From Kitasatospora sp. GP82 (GTDB lineage: Bacteria; Actinomycetota; Actinomycetes; Streptomycetales; Streptomycetaceae), in contig NZ_JARZAJ010000005.1 in NCBI RefSeq assembly GCF_029892105.1, positions 62,001 to 126,000 on the forward strand: a DNA stretch of 64,000 nt. The letters are read 5' to 3'. The translations under genes and the position numbers were made by a program. Below are positions 28,848-36,760 of the stretch, in pieces (position 1 is the first letter of the stretch; each line of letters starts with the position of its first letter). The notes under the pieces were generated by a model, which saw only the letters and a list, made by a program, of their open reading frames with translations, made no database searches and was not told where the DNA came from.

Positions 28848-29606
28848 CTACCGCGGCGGGGGCAGACGCTGCAGGAAGACGTCGAAAGCGGTCGGCTTGA
28901 CGGCGGCCACCCCCGCGAACGGGAAGTCCATCTCCCTGATGACGATCAGCGAGATCACCACCAGTCCGGCGAGTGCCACCACCATCAGGCCGTGCGAGAA
29001 GGTGTTGGAGAGCCCGAAGAGGAAGGTGAAGCCGACCGTCAGCACACCGCCGATGATCAGCGCCGCCCAGAGCAGCGGCGGCACGTCCTCGTCCACCTGG
29101 CTCAGCCGGGCGCGGCGCTCGGAGGCGAGGCTCTCCAGGTGGCTGACCGCGTGGTCGTAGAGCACCCGCTGCTGGTCGTTGCCGACCGGAATCGAGAAGA
29201 CGTCGCCGCGCATCTGGTAGACGAGGTCGGTCGCGGCCGCGCTGCTCTGGTGATGGGCCATCCGCGGCCACTCCTCGTCCTTGACCAGTTCGGCGTAGTC
29301 GAGGGTGCGCTTCTCCAGCTGCGGGCCGAGCGGGGCGGGCAGCTGCCGGGAGATCCAGTAGACCCCGGCCAGCGAGTCGGCCTCCTTGAAGGTCGTCTTG
29401 CGGGCCGAGTCGTTGTTCTCCCAGACCGCGATCACCACAAAGGCCAGCAGCACGGCGTAGAGCACGCCGACGGCAGCGAAGATGAAACCCGCGACGTCGT
29501 TGTGGACCTCACGTACCGGGTGCGGGATGCAGCGCTGCACCACGTACAGCGTTGCCGCGACGACCAACAGGACTCCGACCAGGATTCCGATGTCCAGCAG
29601 ACTCAT
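28848..29606 (-). CDS. DUF4239 (bestrophin-like) membrane protein
   Basis: The 252-aa protein has four membrane segments in two pairs: residues about 5-22 and 38-62 (GFIFAAVGVLYAVLLAFVVIAVWE), then about 178-200 and 205-222 (LIIGGVLTVGFTFLFGLSNTF; LMVVALAGLVVISLIVI). The soluble middle has ADSLAGVYWISRQLPAP and YAELV. This arrangement is diagnostic of DUF4239, whose predicted fold resembles bestrophin anion channels. AAGGAAG precedes the ATG. It is in the same direction as, and 117 bases downstream of, the polyprenyl synthase gene, with a 17-bp tandem repeat in between. Function unknown. Confidence 0.85.
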   Translation of the reverse strand: MSLLDIGILVGVLLVVAATLYVVQRCIPHPVREVHNDVAGFIFAAVGVLYAVLLAFVVIAVWENNDSARKTTFKEADSLAGVYWISRQLPAPLGPQLEKRTLDYAELVKDEEWPRMAHHQSSAAATDLVYQMRGDVFSIPVGNDQQRVLYDHAVSHLESLASERRARLSQVDEDVPPLLWAALIIGGVLTVGFTFLFGLSNTFSHGLMVVALAGLVVISLIVIREMDFPFAGVAAVKPTAFDVFLQRLPPPR

Positions 29607-29661
29607 GCGCTGTGCTTCCTTGCAGATGTGCGGACTTGCAGGCGGGTACGGCTCTCCAGGT

Positions 29662-29695
29662 GGTACGGACTTTCGGGCGGTACGGACTTCCGGGC
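29662..29695. repeat. 17-bp tandem duplication
   Basis: GGTACGGACTTTCGGGC is followed immediately by a copy differing at one base, between the polyprenyl synthase stop and the DUF4239 start. A third partial GGTACGG precedes it. Confidence 0.7.
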
Positions 29696-29723
29696 GAGCG
29701 GCGGGCAGGCGGGCGGGCAGCCC

Positions 29724-30773
29724 TCAGTGGTTGCGGCGGGTGACCAGCTCGGCCAGGGCCAGCAGGTCGTCGGCGGCTGTCGGGTCGGGCACGGCAGCGG
29801 AGAGGTGGCCGATCGCGGCGGCCATCCGCTCGCAGGACGCGGTCTGCGCCCAGGCCCTCCCGCCGGAGCCGTCCACGGCGGCCGCGGCTGCCAGCAACTC
29901 CTCGGCGGTCATCGGGCGTTCGAGCGCATAGAGCCCGGCGAGCACGACCGCCTCCTTGGTGTCGGAGCCCAGGGCGTAGACCACCGGCAGCGACTTCTTA
30001 CGGGCGGCCAGGTCCGCGCCGACGGGCTTGCCGGTGACTGCGGGGTCGCCCCAGATGCCGATCAGGTCGTCGATCAGCTGGAAGGCCAGGCCGATCTCCC
30101 GGCCGAAGGCGTCCATCGCCTGCGCCGCACTCTCGTCCGCCCCCGCGTAGAGCGCACCGATCGCGCAGGCACAGCCGATCAGGGCACCGGTCTTGGCCTC
30201 CGCCATCTCCAGGCACTCGGCCGGCGAGACGTCGTTGCGCTGCTCGAAGGCACAGTCGCTCTGCTGACCGGCGCAGAGCTCGACGACGCAGTCGGCGAGC
30301 CGCCGGACGGCCCCCGGGGCGGCGGGGTGGCCGTCCTCGGCAAGGGTGCGCAGGGCGAGCGAGTGCATCGCGTCACCGGCGAGGATGGCCTCGGTGGCGC
30401 CGAACACCTTCCAGGCGGTGAGTCGGTGCCGACGCGTCTCGTCCCGGTCGATGACATCGTCGTGCAGCAGGGTGAAGTTGTGCACCAGTTCGACGGCGGC
30501 CGCCGCCCTGACGGCTTCGGCGGGTCGGCCGCCCATGGCCTGCGCCGCCGCCAGGACGAGGGCTGGACGGATCGCCTTGCCCGAACCGGCCGCCGACGGC
30601 GTGCCGTCCGCCTCCCACCAGCCGAAGTGGTAGCCCGAGACCCGGCGCAGCGAGCCCGGTAGCGTCTCGACTGCCGTACGCAGCGCCGGGTCGAGCAGCG
30701 AACGCGTACGGGCCAGCACATCGGCGGCCTGGTGTCCCTCCCGGTTGCCGCGCTCGAGCGTGAAGATCCCCAT
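29724..30773 (-). CDS. Polyprenyl diphosphate synthase, probable encapsulin-associated
   Basis: The 349-aa all-helical prenyltransferase has the first Asp-rich motif LLHDDVIDRDETRRHR (DDxxD) and the second LIDDLIGIWGD, plus the GSGKAIRPALVL segment near residue 65, as in short-chain (C10-C20) isoprenyl diphosphate synthases. It would join IPP to an allylic diphosphate. The gene lies 181 bases downstream of the encapsulin gene on the same strand, the arrangement reported for family-2B encapsulins whose cargo includes polyprenyl transferases. The N-terminal ~30 residues before the fold may hold a cargo-loading signal. GGAGG is 7 bases before the ATG. Chain length is not determinable here. Confidence 0.9.
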   Translation of the reverse strand: MGIFTLERGNREGHQAADVLARTRSLLDPALRTAVETLPGSLRRVSGYHFGWWEADGTPSAAGSGKAIRPALVLAAAQAMGGRPAEAVRAAAAVELVHNFTLLHDDVIDRDETRRHRLTAWKVFGATEAILAGDAMHSLALRTLAEDGHPAAPGAVRRLADCVVELCAGQQSDCAFEQRNDVSPAECLEMAEAKTGALIGCACAIGALYAGADESAAQAMDAFGREIGLAFQLIDDLIGIWGDPAVTGKPVGADLAARKKSLPVVYALGSDTKEAVVLAGLYALERPMTAEELLAAAAAVDGSGGRAWAQTASCERMAAAIGHLSAAVPDPTAADDLLALAELVTRRNH

Positions 30774-30954
30774 GTGTGTTCCTCCCCCTGGTTGTCCGGC
30801 TCCCCTGGCGGGCCCGTCGCGAGGACCTCACCGAGCCTGGGTGCGGGAGCGGGCAGGGCGCAGTCGTGCGAATCGACGTTTCTTCCCGGGTCGCATCGAC
30901 AACGCCCTGTCTGCCGATCAGAATCCGTACCGAATGGAGCCGGGTCGGATTCGG

Positions 30955-32382
30955 TCAGTCACGCGGGCGCGCAATATCGACATTCTCCAGAACCCCGATC
31001 GCGTCCGGCACCAGAATCGCGGCCGAATAGTAGGCGCTGACCAGATAGGAGATGATCGCCTTCTCGTTGATGCCCATGAAACGCACCGAGAGGCTCGGCT
31101 GGTACTCGTCCGGGATACCGGTCTGGTGCAGGCCGACCACACCCTGGTTGTCCGCGCCGGTACGCAGCGCGATGATCGAGCTGATGTGCCCGTCCACGAT
31201 CGGGATCTTGTTGCAGGGGAAGATCGGCACCCCGCGCCAGGAGGGGACGCCGTGGCCCTGGACCTCGGTCGGTGTCGGATAGAGGCCACGCCTGCTGCAC
31301 TCCCGGCCGAAGGCGGCGATCGCCTTCGGATGGGCGAGGAACATCTTGGTGCCCCGGCGGCGGCTGAGCAGGTCGTCCATGTCGTCCGGGGTGGGCGGGC
31401 CCGAGTGGGTCTGGATGCGCTGCTCGTACTCGGCGTTCTGCAGCAGGCCGAAGTCGCGGTTGTTGACCAGTTCGTGCTCCTGGCATTCGCGCAGTGCCTC
31501 GATGGTCAGCTTCAACTGCTGCTCGATCTGGTTCATCGGCTGGTTGTAGAGGTCGGCGACCCGGCTGTGGACCTGAAGCACCGTCTGCGCGACGCTCAGC
31601 TCGTACTCACGGGGCGCGAGCTCGTAGTCCACGTAGGTGGCGGGCAGCTCGTGCTCGCCCTCGTGACCGGCGGACAACTCGATCTCGGCTTCACCGTGCT
31701 TGTTCTGCGACAGCTGCGAGCCGGCGAGGTAGGCGGCGATCTGCTCGCGCAGCGCGGGGGAACGTTCCACCAACTCCTCGAAGGCCCTCCAGGACAGCGC
31801 GAGCGCGGTACCGGCGGTGACCGCCTTGACCGAGTAGTCCCACAGCGCGTCGCTCTGGCGGACGGCCTCGTCCCCCAGGTGGTCGCCGTCGGCCAGGACA
31901 CCGAGCACGGTGGTGTCGCCGTACTTGCCGGTGCCGATCTTGTTCACCTTGCCGTGCGCGATCAGGTACACCTCCTGGATCGGCTGCCCGGCCTCGACGA
32001 TCACCTCACCCGCGGCGAAGTCCCGCTGGGTGAACCGGCCCGCCAGCTCGTTCAGCACCGCATCGTCCTCGAAGCCGCGCAGCACCGGCACCTCGCGCAG
32101 CGACGGCGGCACGATCCGCACCTCGGCGCCCGTCTTGACGAAACTCACCCGGCCGCGCCCCACCGCGTAGCTCAACCGGCGGTTGACCCGGTACGTACCA
32201 CCGGACACCTGCACCCACGGCAGCATCCGGAGCAGCCAGCGCGAGCTGATGCCCTGCATCTGCGGCTCGGACTTGGTGGTGGTGGCCAGGTTCCGGGCAC
32301 CGGCGGTGCCGAGGCTGGTCTGCTGCCGGGTTTGCGGCTGGCCGCTCTGTGCAGGAATACCAAGATTGGTTTCGGTCGTCAT
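30955..32382 (-). CDS. Family-2B encapsulin shell protein with cyclic-nucleotide-binding domain (EshA-like)
   Basis: The 475-aa protein has a disordered N-terminal ~40 residues, an HK97-type N-terminal part ([28 protein letters not shown]), an inserted cNMP-binding domain (residues about 105-220; [36 protein letters not shown]), and the remaining HK97 shell domain ending [19 protein letters not shown] and [22 protein letters not shown]. This domain order defines family-2B encapsulins; the Streptomyces relative EshA is linked to 2-methylisoborneol and development. It should self-assemble into a protein nanocompartment enclosing a terpenoid enzyme, here most likely the adjacent prenyltransferase. 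The ATG at 32382 follows GGAGG by 9 bases. Confidence 0.92.
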   Translation of the reverse strand: MTTETNLGIPAQSGQPQTRQQTSLGTAGARNLATTTKSEPQMQGISSRWLLRMLPWVQVSGGTYRVNRRLSYAVGRGRVSFVKTGAEVRIVPPSLREVPVLRGFEDDAVLNELAGRFTQRDFAAGEVIVEAGQPIQEVYLIAHGKVNKIGTGKYGDTTVLGVLADGDHLGDEAVRQSDALWDYSVKAVTAGTALALSWRAFEELVERSPALREQIAAYLAGSQLSQNKHGEAEIELSAGHEGEHELPATYVDYELAPREYELSVAQTVLQVHSRVADLYNQPMNQIEQQLKLTIEALRECQEHELVNNRDFGLLQNAEYEQRIQTHSGPPTPDDMDDLLSRRRGTKMFLAHPKAIAAFGRECSRRGLYPTPTEVQGHGVPSWRGVPIFPCNKIPIVDGHISSIIALRTGADNQGVVGLHQTGIPDEYQPSLSVRFMGINEKAIISYLVSAYYSAAILVPDAIGVLENVDIARPRD

Positions 32383-32706
32383 GAGAGGAAGCCTCCGCCT
32401 GAGCGCGTGAAGTGTGTGTTGCTCCACACATGCTGAGCCCATTCGGAGTCATTCGCAATCACTCATTCGAGTGGCGGGAATGGGTGCCCAATTAGTACGA
32501 CTGGTTCACTTGAGCGATAACTATTCGGCCAAATACTCGAATCGACAGCAATTCCCCATGTCGCAGCCGTGGAGTACTCGAACAATCGCACCCGAACGGC
32601 CGGGGTTGCGGCCCTCACCGCACTCCGGCCGTTGACGCACCCCGGACGCTGACGCCGCCGGACGCTGACGCCGCCGGACGCTGACGCCGCCGGACCTCGC
32701 GCGCTG
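32383..32706. other. Leader and promoter region of the encapsulin gene
   Basis: The region is unusually AT-rich from 32430 to 32600. On the encapsulin coding strand the sequence CGAATG occurs three times (32440-32445, 32450-32455, 32464-32469), 10 and 14 bases apart, within the likely leader. A 16-bp triple tandem repeat occupies 32645-32692. No further gene is supported. Confidence 0.5.
32645..32692. repeat. 16-bp tandem repeat, three perfect copies
   Basis: GACGCTGACGCCGCCG is repeated three times without change between the encapsulin promoter region and the small gene at 32707. It is not divisible by 3 and not within a supported gene. Confidence 0.9.
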
Positions 32707-32940
32707 CTACAGGTGCGCCTTCAGATACTCCGAAACACTGCGGCACCACTCGGTGAACTCCTCGCGGTGGTGCACCTTCCCCGCGCACAGGGCGCTGACC
32801 TGCGCGTCAGTGAGGCGGTTGGGGCCCGGCGCCTCCAGCAGGCGGGAGATCTCCCGCAGCGTCGTCGCCAGTCGCTCGGCGTCGGAGTGGCTGAGCATCA
32901 CCAGCGCATCGGTGTGGCTGATCGTGACAGAACCGGGCAT
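32707..32940 (-). CDS. Small hypothetical protein (77 aa)
   Basis: This short gene has a strong ribosome site (GGAGG, 7-8 bases before the ATG). The product begins with a beta segment (MPGSVTISHTDALVMLSHSD), then a helix AERLATTLREISRLL, then a C-terminal part with one Cys in each of VSALCAG and TEWCRSV. The charge pattern looks like a folded soluble protein. I do not recognise a family. It lies divergent from the DUF6197-like gene with 145 bases between their starts. Confidence 0.65.
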   Translation of the reverse strand: MPGSVTISHTDALVMLSHSDAERLATTLREISRLLEAPGPNRLTDAQVSALCAGKVHHREEFTEWCRSVSEYLKAHL

Positions 32941-33085
32941 CGCGGCCTCCTACAGTCGGCCCCCGTCCACGGTACGACCTCCGACACGACCGCTGCATCC
33001 GGTGCGCGCCTCCGCCGCCGGGAGCCGGCTCCGGGATATCAACGGAAGGAGCAAACAGGGACAAACCAGACCATCGGAGCCCGTC

Positions 33086-33622
33086 GTGCCGATCCTCGCC
33101 CGAGCCCCGCACCCGTTCGTACTCACCCCCGACGGGTCCGGCCTGATCGCCGAGATCGAGGAGTACCTGGCCTCCCTCCCCGCACCCGCGCGCATCGTGG
33201 TCCCGTGCATCTGCGCCCACGGCAGCGTCCGGCAGCCCTGGAACGCCGACCGTCCGGCACCACGTCAGACCCTCCTCGACCGGCTCGTCCGCCGTCCGGC
33301 CCGCCCCGTTCCCGTCACCGTGGCCGACCATCTCCAGCTCGCCTCGCGCTACATCACCTTCCACGGCTGGCTGCAAGGGGCCATGTGGGACAGCGCCGGG
33401 CGGGTCTGTCTGCTCGGCGCCCAGGCGGCCGTCCTCGCCCACGGCTACGGCACACCCGACAGCGCCCGCCGCGCCCGCACCCAGGTGATGGAGGTGCTGC
33501 GCGCCGCCGGTCACCCGGTGGACACCCCCGACCAGTACAACGACGACCCGGCCACCCGGCAGGCCGACATCCACCAGCTGCTCGGCCGGGCCGCCACCCG
33601 GGCCCACCGGCTCGGCATCTAG
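33086..33622 (+). CDS. DUF6197-like hypothetical protein
   Basis: The 178-aa product has the central motif ITFHGWLQGAMWDSAGRVCLLGAQAAVLAHGYG, matching the GWxQG...GRVCLLGA pattern of the DUF6197 family, known only as small actinobacterial proteins that often occur in several copies. An upstream segment, ARIVVPCICAHGSVRQPW, and a C-terminal region with an Asp/Tyr-rich loop (DTPDQYNDDPATRQ) complete it. GGAG lies 6 bases before the GTG start. No function is established for this group. Confidence 0.72.
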   Translation: MPILARAPHPFVLTPDGSGLIAEIEEYLASLPAPARIVVPCICAHGSVRQPWNADRPAPRQTLLDRLVRRPARPVPVTVADHLQLASRYITFHGWLQGAMWDSAGRVCLLGAQAAVLAHGYGTPDSARRARTQVMEVLRAAGHPVDTPDQYNDDPATRQADIHQLLGRAATRAHRLGI

Positions 33623-33944
33623 CCGCTCGTACCCGGCGGCTGACGATCCGCCCCGAAGCGCGCGGTGAACTCACGTGCGCATCCGGCGAGTTCGAAGCCG
33701 CGCGACTGCGTCCGGCCAGCGGGCGACCGGGCAACGGGCGACCGATTTCAGACCAGTTTCGGACCGACTGAGGACCGGCTGCGGACCGGCTGCGGACCGG
33801 CTGCGGACCGGCTGCGGACGGCCGCCCGGGCGGCGAACCACCCGTCTCCCACCGGCGCGCCGCCGCTTCGCCAAGCCCGGATCGGGCGGTGTACGGTCGG
33901 GTGTCGTTCGGTGTGCTCGGAGAAACGTGAGGGGTGGCGTGTCG
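33623..33944. other. Region between the DUF6197-like gene and a TetR gene
   Basis: About 320 bases dominated by repeated GACC words. It includes an 11-bp tandem repeat at 33772-33815 and degenerate neighbours. It contains the GAGGGG ribosome site (33929-33934) of the TetR gene. No gene is supported. Confidence 0.5.
33772..33815. repeat. 11-bp tandem repeat, four perfect copies
   Basis: GGACCGGCTGC occurs four times in a row, with a degraded copy (GGACCGACTGA) immediately before. It sits about 130 bases upstream of the TetR start and may be a protein-binding array or a slippage tract. Confidence 0.85.
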
Positions 33945-34568
33945 ATGGCCCCGCGCCGGAGTTCGGAAGCCGGAACGCGGACCTTCATCGAGGAGGCCCG
34001 CCGCCGGCAGATCATCGAGGCCACCATCGACCTGATCTCCAGCCGGGGCTACCCGGCGACCTCCCTCTCGGCGATCGCCGAGCAGGCCGGGATCTCCAAG
34101 TCGGCGGTGCTGTACCACTTCTCCTCGAAGGACAACGTCACCCAGGCGACACTCGGTTACGTCTTCGAGCAGTTCGCCGCATACGTCACCGAGCGGGTCG
34201 AGCGGGAGACGGACCCGCTCGCCGCCGTGGTCGCCTACCTGCGGGCGATGATCGGCTATCAGCAGGCCAACCGCCGCCACGTCCGCGTGATCACCGAGAT
34301 GCTGCTGGACGACCACGGCGGCACCCGGCTGAAGAACCCCGGCTCCCACGACACCCACGGCCGCCGGCAGGCCCTGGCCGAGCTGCTGGCCGCCGGGCAG
34401 GCCGCCGGACGGCTGCGCGAGTTCGACACCCAGGTGGTGGCACTCGCGATCGGCGGCGCGATCGACAGCGTCATCTCGCACTGGCTGATCCACCCCGAGC
34501 TCGATCTCGACGCCGCCACGGCCGAGCTGGAGACCTTCACCCTGAACGCGATCGAGCGCCGGGACTGA
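33945..34568 (+). CDS. TetR-family transcriptional regulator
   Basis: The 207-aa protein has an N-terminal TetR DNA-binding domain (RRRQIIEATIDLISSRGYPATSLSAIAEQAGISKSAVLYHFSSKD, residues about 19-62) and a helical ligand domain (YVTERVERETDPLAAVVAYLRAM). It is convergent with the FAD monooxygenase gene; two tandem dyads upstream of that monooxygenase have the size and spacing of TetR operators, so the monooxygenase is its likely target. ATG 33945 is preferred over the GTG two codons earlier because GAGGGG is 10 bases upstream. A hairpin terminator overlaps its stop codon. Confidence 0.9.
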   Translation: MAPRRSSEAGTRTFIEEARRRQIIEATIDLISSRGYPATSLSAIAEQAGISKSAVLYHFSSKDNVTQATLGYVFEQFAAYVTERVERETDPLAAVVAYLRAMIGYQQANRRHVRVITEMLLDDHGGTRLKNPGSHDTHGRRQALAELLAAGQAAGRLREFDTQVVALAIGGAIDSVISHWLIHPELDLDAATAELETFTLNAIERRD

Positions 34569-34585
34569 ACCCGCGGTTCAGTCCC
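34561..34585. terminator. Terminator overlapping the TetR stop codon
   Basis: GGGACTGAACC (34561-34571) and GGTTCAGTCCC (34575-34585) form a perfect 11-bp stem with a 3-base loop. The TGA stop lies in the left arm. It serves both convergent genes. Confidence 0.75.
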
Positions 34586-34658
34586 GGCGCTTCGGACGAC
34601 TCACCCCAAGTCGCCGAGCGGCCCGGGGAGTTCAAGGACGTCGACCACTACGCCCGCA

Positions 34659-35909
34659 CTACCCGCGCACTACGGCCTGCTGGGGCCTGCGGGCGAACTC
34701 GGGTGCGCGCTCGGGGCGGATGCCGATCCCGCCGAGGTAGCCCGCCACGCCGCGCAGCGCGGGCACCCGCTGCATCAGCCGGAACGGGGCCGGCAGGCGC
34801 TCGGTGTCGAACGTACCGTTGAGGACGGGCCCGTGCATCGCCCTGTGGTCGCTCAGCTGGGCCTTCTGGACGAACGCCATCGGCAGCCAGCGCCGCTTCT
34901 GCACCCGTGCCAGGTCGGCCGGTCCGACGGCCCCTCGGCGCAGCGGCCCGGCGAGGATCCGGGCGGCAGCAACGGCGTCCTGCACCGCGAGGTTGACGCC
35001 GACTCCGCCGACCGGGGACATGGTGTGCGCCGAGTCGCCGATGCACAGCAGACCGTCCCGGTACCACCGCGGGAGCCGCCCCATCGTCACCTCGAGCAGC
35101 TTGACGTCCTCCCAGGACTCGATCGCATCCGTCACCTCACCGTCCCAGCCGAACAGTTCGCCGAGCTGATCGCGGAACCACTGGATGCCCCGGGCCCGCA
35201 GCCTGGCGTCACTGCCCTTCGCGATGAGGTACGAGGTCTGGTAGTAGTCGCCCCGGTCCATGGTGACCGCTATCCGACTGTCGCGGACCTGTCCGAACAC
35301 CCGGCCCGCCTTGGCACTGTCGGCGCGCTCGATCGGCACCCGCACCTGCCACACGTCCATCGGCACCTCGTACCAGTCGGGGCGCAGCCCGGCCTCCTGG
35401 CGGACCAGCGAGTCCCTTCCGTCGCAGGCGACCACGAGGTCAGCTGCGATCTCACCGGGCACACCGTCCTCGTCGACGCAGTGGACGCCCGTCACCCGGC
35501 CGCGCTCGGTGCGCAGAGCGGTGAAGGCCGTCCGCATCCGCAGGGTGAAGGAGGGCTCGGCGGAGGCCGCGTCGGCGAGCAGGTTCAGGAAGTCCCACTG
35601 CGGGACCATCGCGACGTACTTGTGCGGGCCGGGGATGTACCGGAAGTCGGCCATGGTGACGGTGTGGTCGCCGATCTTCATCTGCATCTCCTCCAGCCTG
35701 CGGGCCGGGAGCCCCGCGAACGTCCGGCCGAGGCCGAGCTCGTCCAGCAGCCTCAGCGTGGAGGGGTGGATGGTGTCGCCCCGGAAGTCCCGCAGGAAGT
35801 CGCGGTGCTTCTCCAGCACCGTCACCTCGACCCCGGCCCTGGCCAGCAGCAGCCCGAGCATCATCCCCGCCGGGCCCCCACCCACAACGCAGCACGTCGT
35901 CCGTTCCAT
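34659..35909 (-). CDS. FAD-dependent monooxygenase (PHBH type)
   Basis: The 416-aa flavoprotein has the dinucleotide motif CCVVGGGPAGMMLGLLLARAGVEVTVLEK at its start, the DG motif VACDGRDSLVRQEAGLR near residue 165, and the second FAD motif LLCIGDSAHTMSPVGGVGVNLAVQDA near residue 290. These define class A aromatic hydroxylases related to p-hydroxybenzoate hydroxylase and the tetracycline or rifampicin monooxygenases. It would hydroxylate an aromatic or antibiotic substrate using NAD(P)H and O2. GGGAG precedes the ATG. Two TetR-type dyads 24-60 bases upstream suggest substrate-induced expression. Confidence 0.9.
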   Translation of the reverse strand: MERTTCCVVGGGPAGMMLGLLLARAGVEVTVLEKHRDFLRDFRGDTIHPSTLRLLDELGLGRTFAGLPARRLEEMQMKIGDHTVTMADFRYIPGPHKYVAMVPQWDFLNLLADAASAEPSFTLRMRTAFTALRTERGRVTGVHCVDEDGVPGEIAADLVVACDGRDSLVRQEAGLRPDWYEVPMDVWQVRVPIERADSAKAGRVFGQVRDSRIAVTMDRGDYYQTSYLIAKGSDARLRARGIQWFRDQLGELFGWDGEVTDAIESWEDVKLLEVTMGRLPRWYRDGLLCIGDSAHTMSPVGGVGVNLAVQDAVAAARILAGPLRRGAVGPADLARVQKRRWLPMAFVQKAQLSDHRAMHGPVLNGTFDTERLPAPFRLMQRVPALRGVAGYLGGIGIRPERAPEFARRPQQAVVRG

Positions 35910-35931
35910 GCTCCCGCTCCCCTCGCGAGTT

Positions 35932-35967
35932 CTGACCGCAAGGTCAGGTTTCTGACCGTGCGGTCAG
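35932..35967. promoter_or_regulatory. Two tandem operator-like dyads of the FAD monooxygenase
   Basis: Dyad 1: CTGACC-GCAA-GGTCAG (35932-35947). Dyad 2: CTGACCG-TG-CGGTCAG (35952-35967). Their centres are 20 bp apart, two helical turns, so two dimers could bind on one face. They lie 23 to 58 bases upstream of the monooxygenase start. Confidence 0.7.
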
Positions 35968-36021
35968 AGTACAGGCCCCCACTCGGCCAACGGCGAGACA
36001 AAGGACTTGAACAATGCAGAA

Positions 36022-36058
36022 GGGCCGGCTCCCGGAGATCATCCCCGTGAGCCGGCCC
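36022..36058. terminator. Terminator downstream of the Lrp-family gene
   Basis: GGGCCGGCTC (36022-36031) and GAGCCGGCCC (36049-36058) form a perfect 10-bp stem, 24 bases beyond the Lrp stop. Confidence 0.65.
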
Positions 36059-36082
36059 GTGTCGCGCGCGCGGTGGAGCCGG

Positions 36083-36574
36083 TCACAGGCCCGGGGTCAG
36101 GTGCCGGCGGCCGGCGATCTGCTCGAAGATTAGGTTGGTCCGGGTCTGTGCCACCGCCGGATGGGTGGTGAGGTGGTCCACCACGAAGTCGCGCAGGGCG
36201 TCGGGGTCCGCGAGGGCGACGTGGAGAAGGTAGTCGTCGGATCCGGCCATGTGGAACACCGCCACGACGCCGGGCATGTCGGGGGCCGTGGCGCGGAAGC
36301 TCTCGTTCTGTTCACGGGTGTGGGCCCGGAGTCGGACCGAGATCATCGCCTGCAGCGGCAGTCCGATCGCGGCGGGGGCGACTTCGGCCCGGAACGCGCG
36401 GATGACCCCGCGCTCCCGCAGCGCGCGCACCCGGGCCAGACAGGTCGAGGGGGCGATGCCCACCGCGTCCGCGAGCGCGTTGTTCGGCGTGCGGGCGTTG
36501 TCGGCGAGGATGCGCAGGATCGCCCGGTCCACGTCATCAATGGGCGCCCGCCGGGCGTGAGGAAAATTCGGCAC
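36083..36574 (-). CDS. Lrp/AsnC-family transcriptional regulator
   Basis: The 163-aa protein has an AsnC-type HTH (DDVDRAILRILADNARTPNNALADAVGIAPSTCLARVRAL, residues about 13-52) and a RAM ligand-binding domain (PAAIGLPLQAMISVRLRAH, DMPGVVAVFHMAGSDDYLLHVAL). It is divergent from a PLP-dependent amino-acid decarboxylase with 186 bases between starts. Lrp-family proteins normally regulate such a neighbour in response to its amino acid, so it is a probable amino-acid sensor. The GTG start has a weak GGAA site. Confidence 0.9.
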   Translation of the reverse strand: MPNFPHARRAPIDDVDRAILRILADNARTPNNALADAVGIAPSTCLARVRALRERGVIRAFRAEVAPAAIGLPLQAMISVRLRAHTREQNESFRATAPDMPGVVAVFHMAGSDDYLLHVALADPDALRDFVVDHLTTHPAVAQTRTNLIFEQIAGRRHLTPGL

Positions 36575-36760
36575 AACACTCAGGGTTCCTGCTCATACCG
36601 ATGATTCGCAAGGTCTTGCGCGCTGATTCCGAATGTTCTTCGGATCACTTCCCCCTCCAGCACCACAGGTTCCATCCTGGCTGCCGATCGGATCGGCCAT
36701 CGCCAACCCACCGGACTCGCCCGGCGGACGTCCGACCCAGCGAACCGGGAGTGCTGTGCC

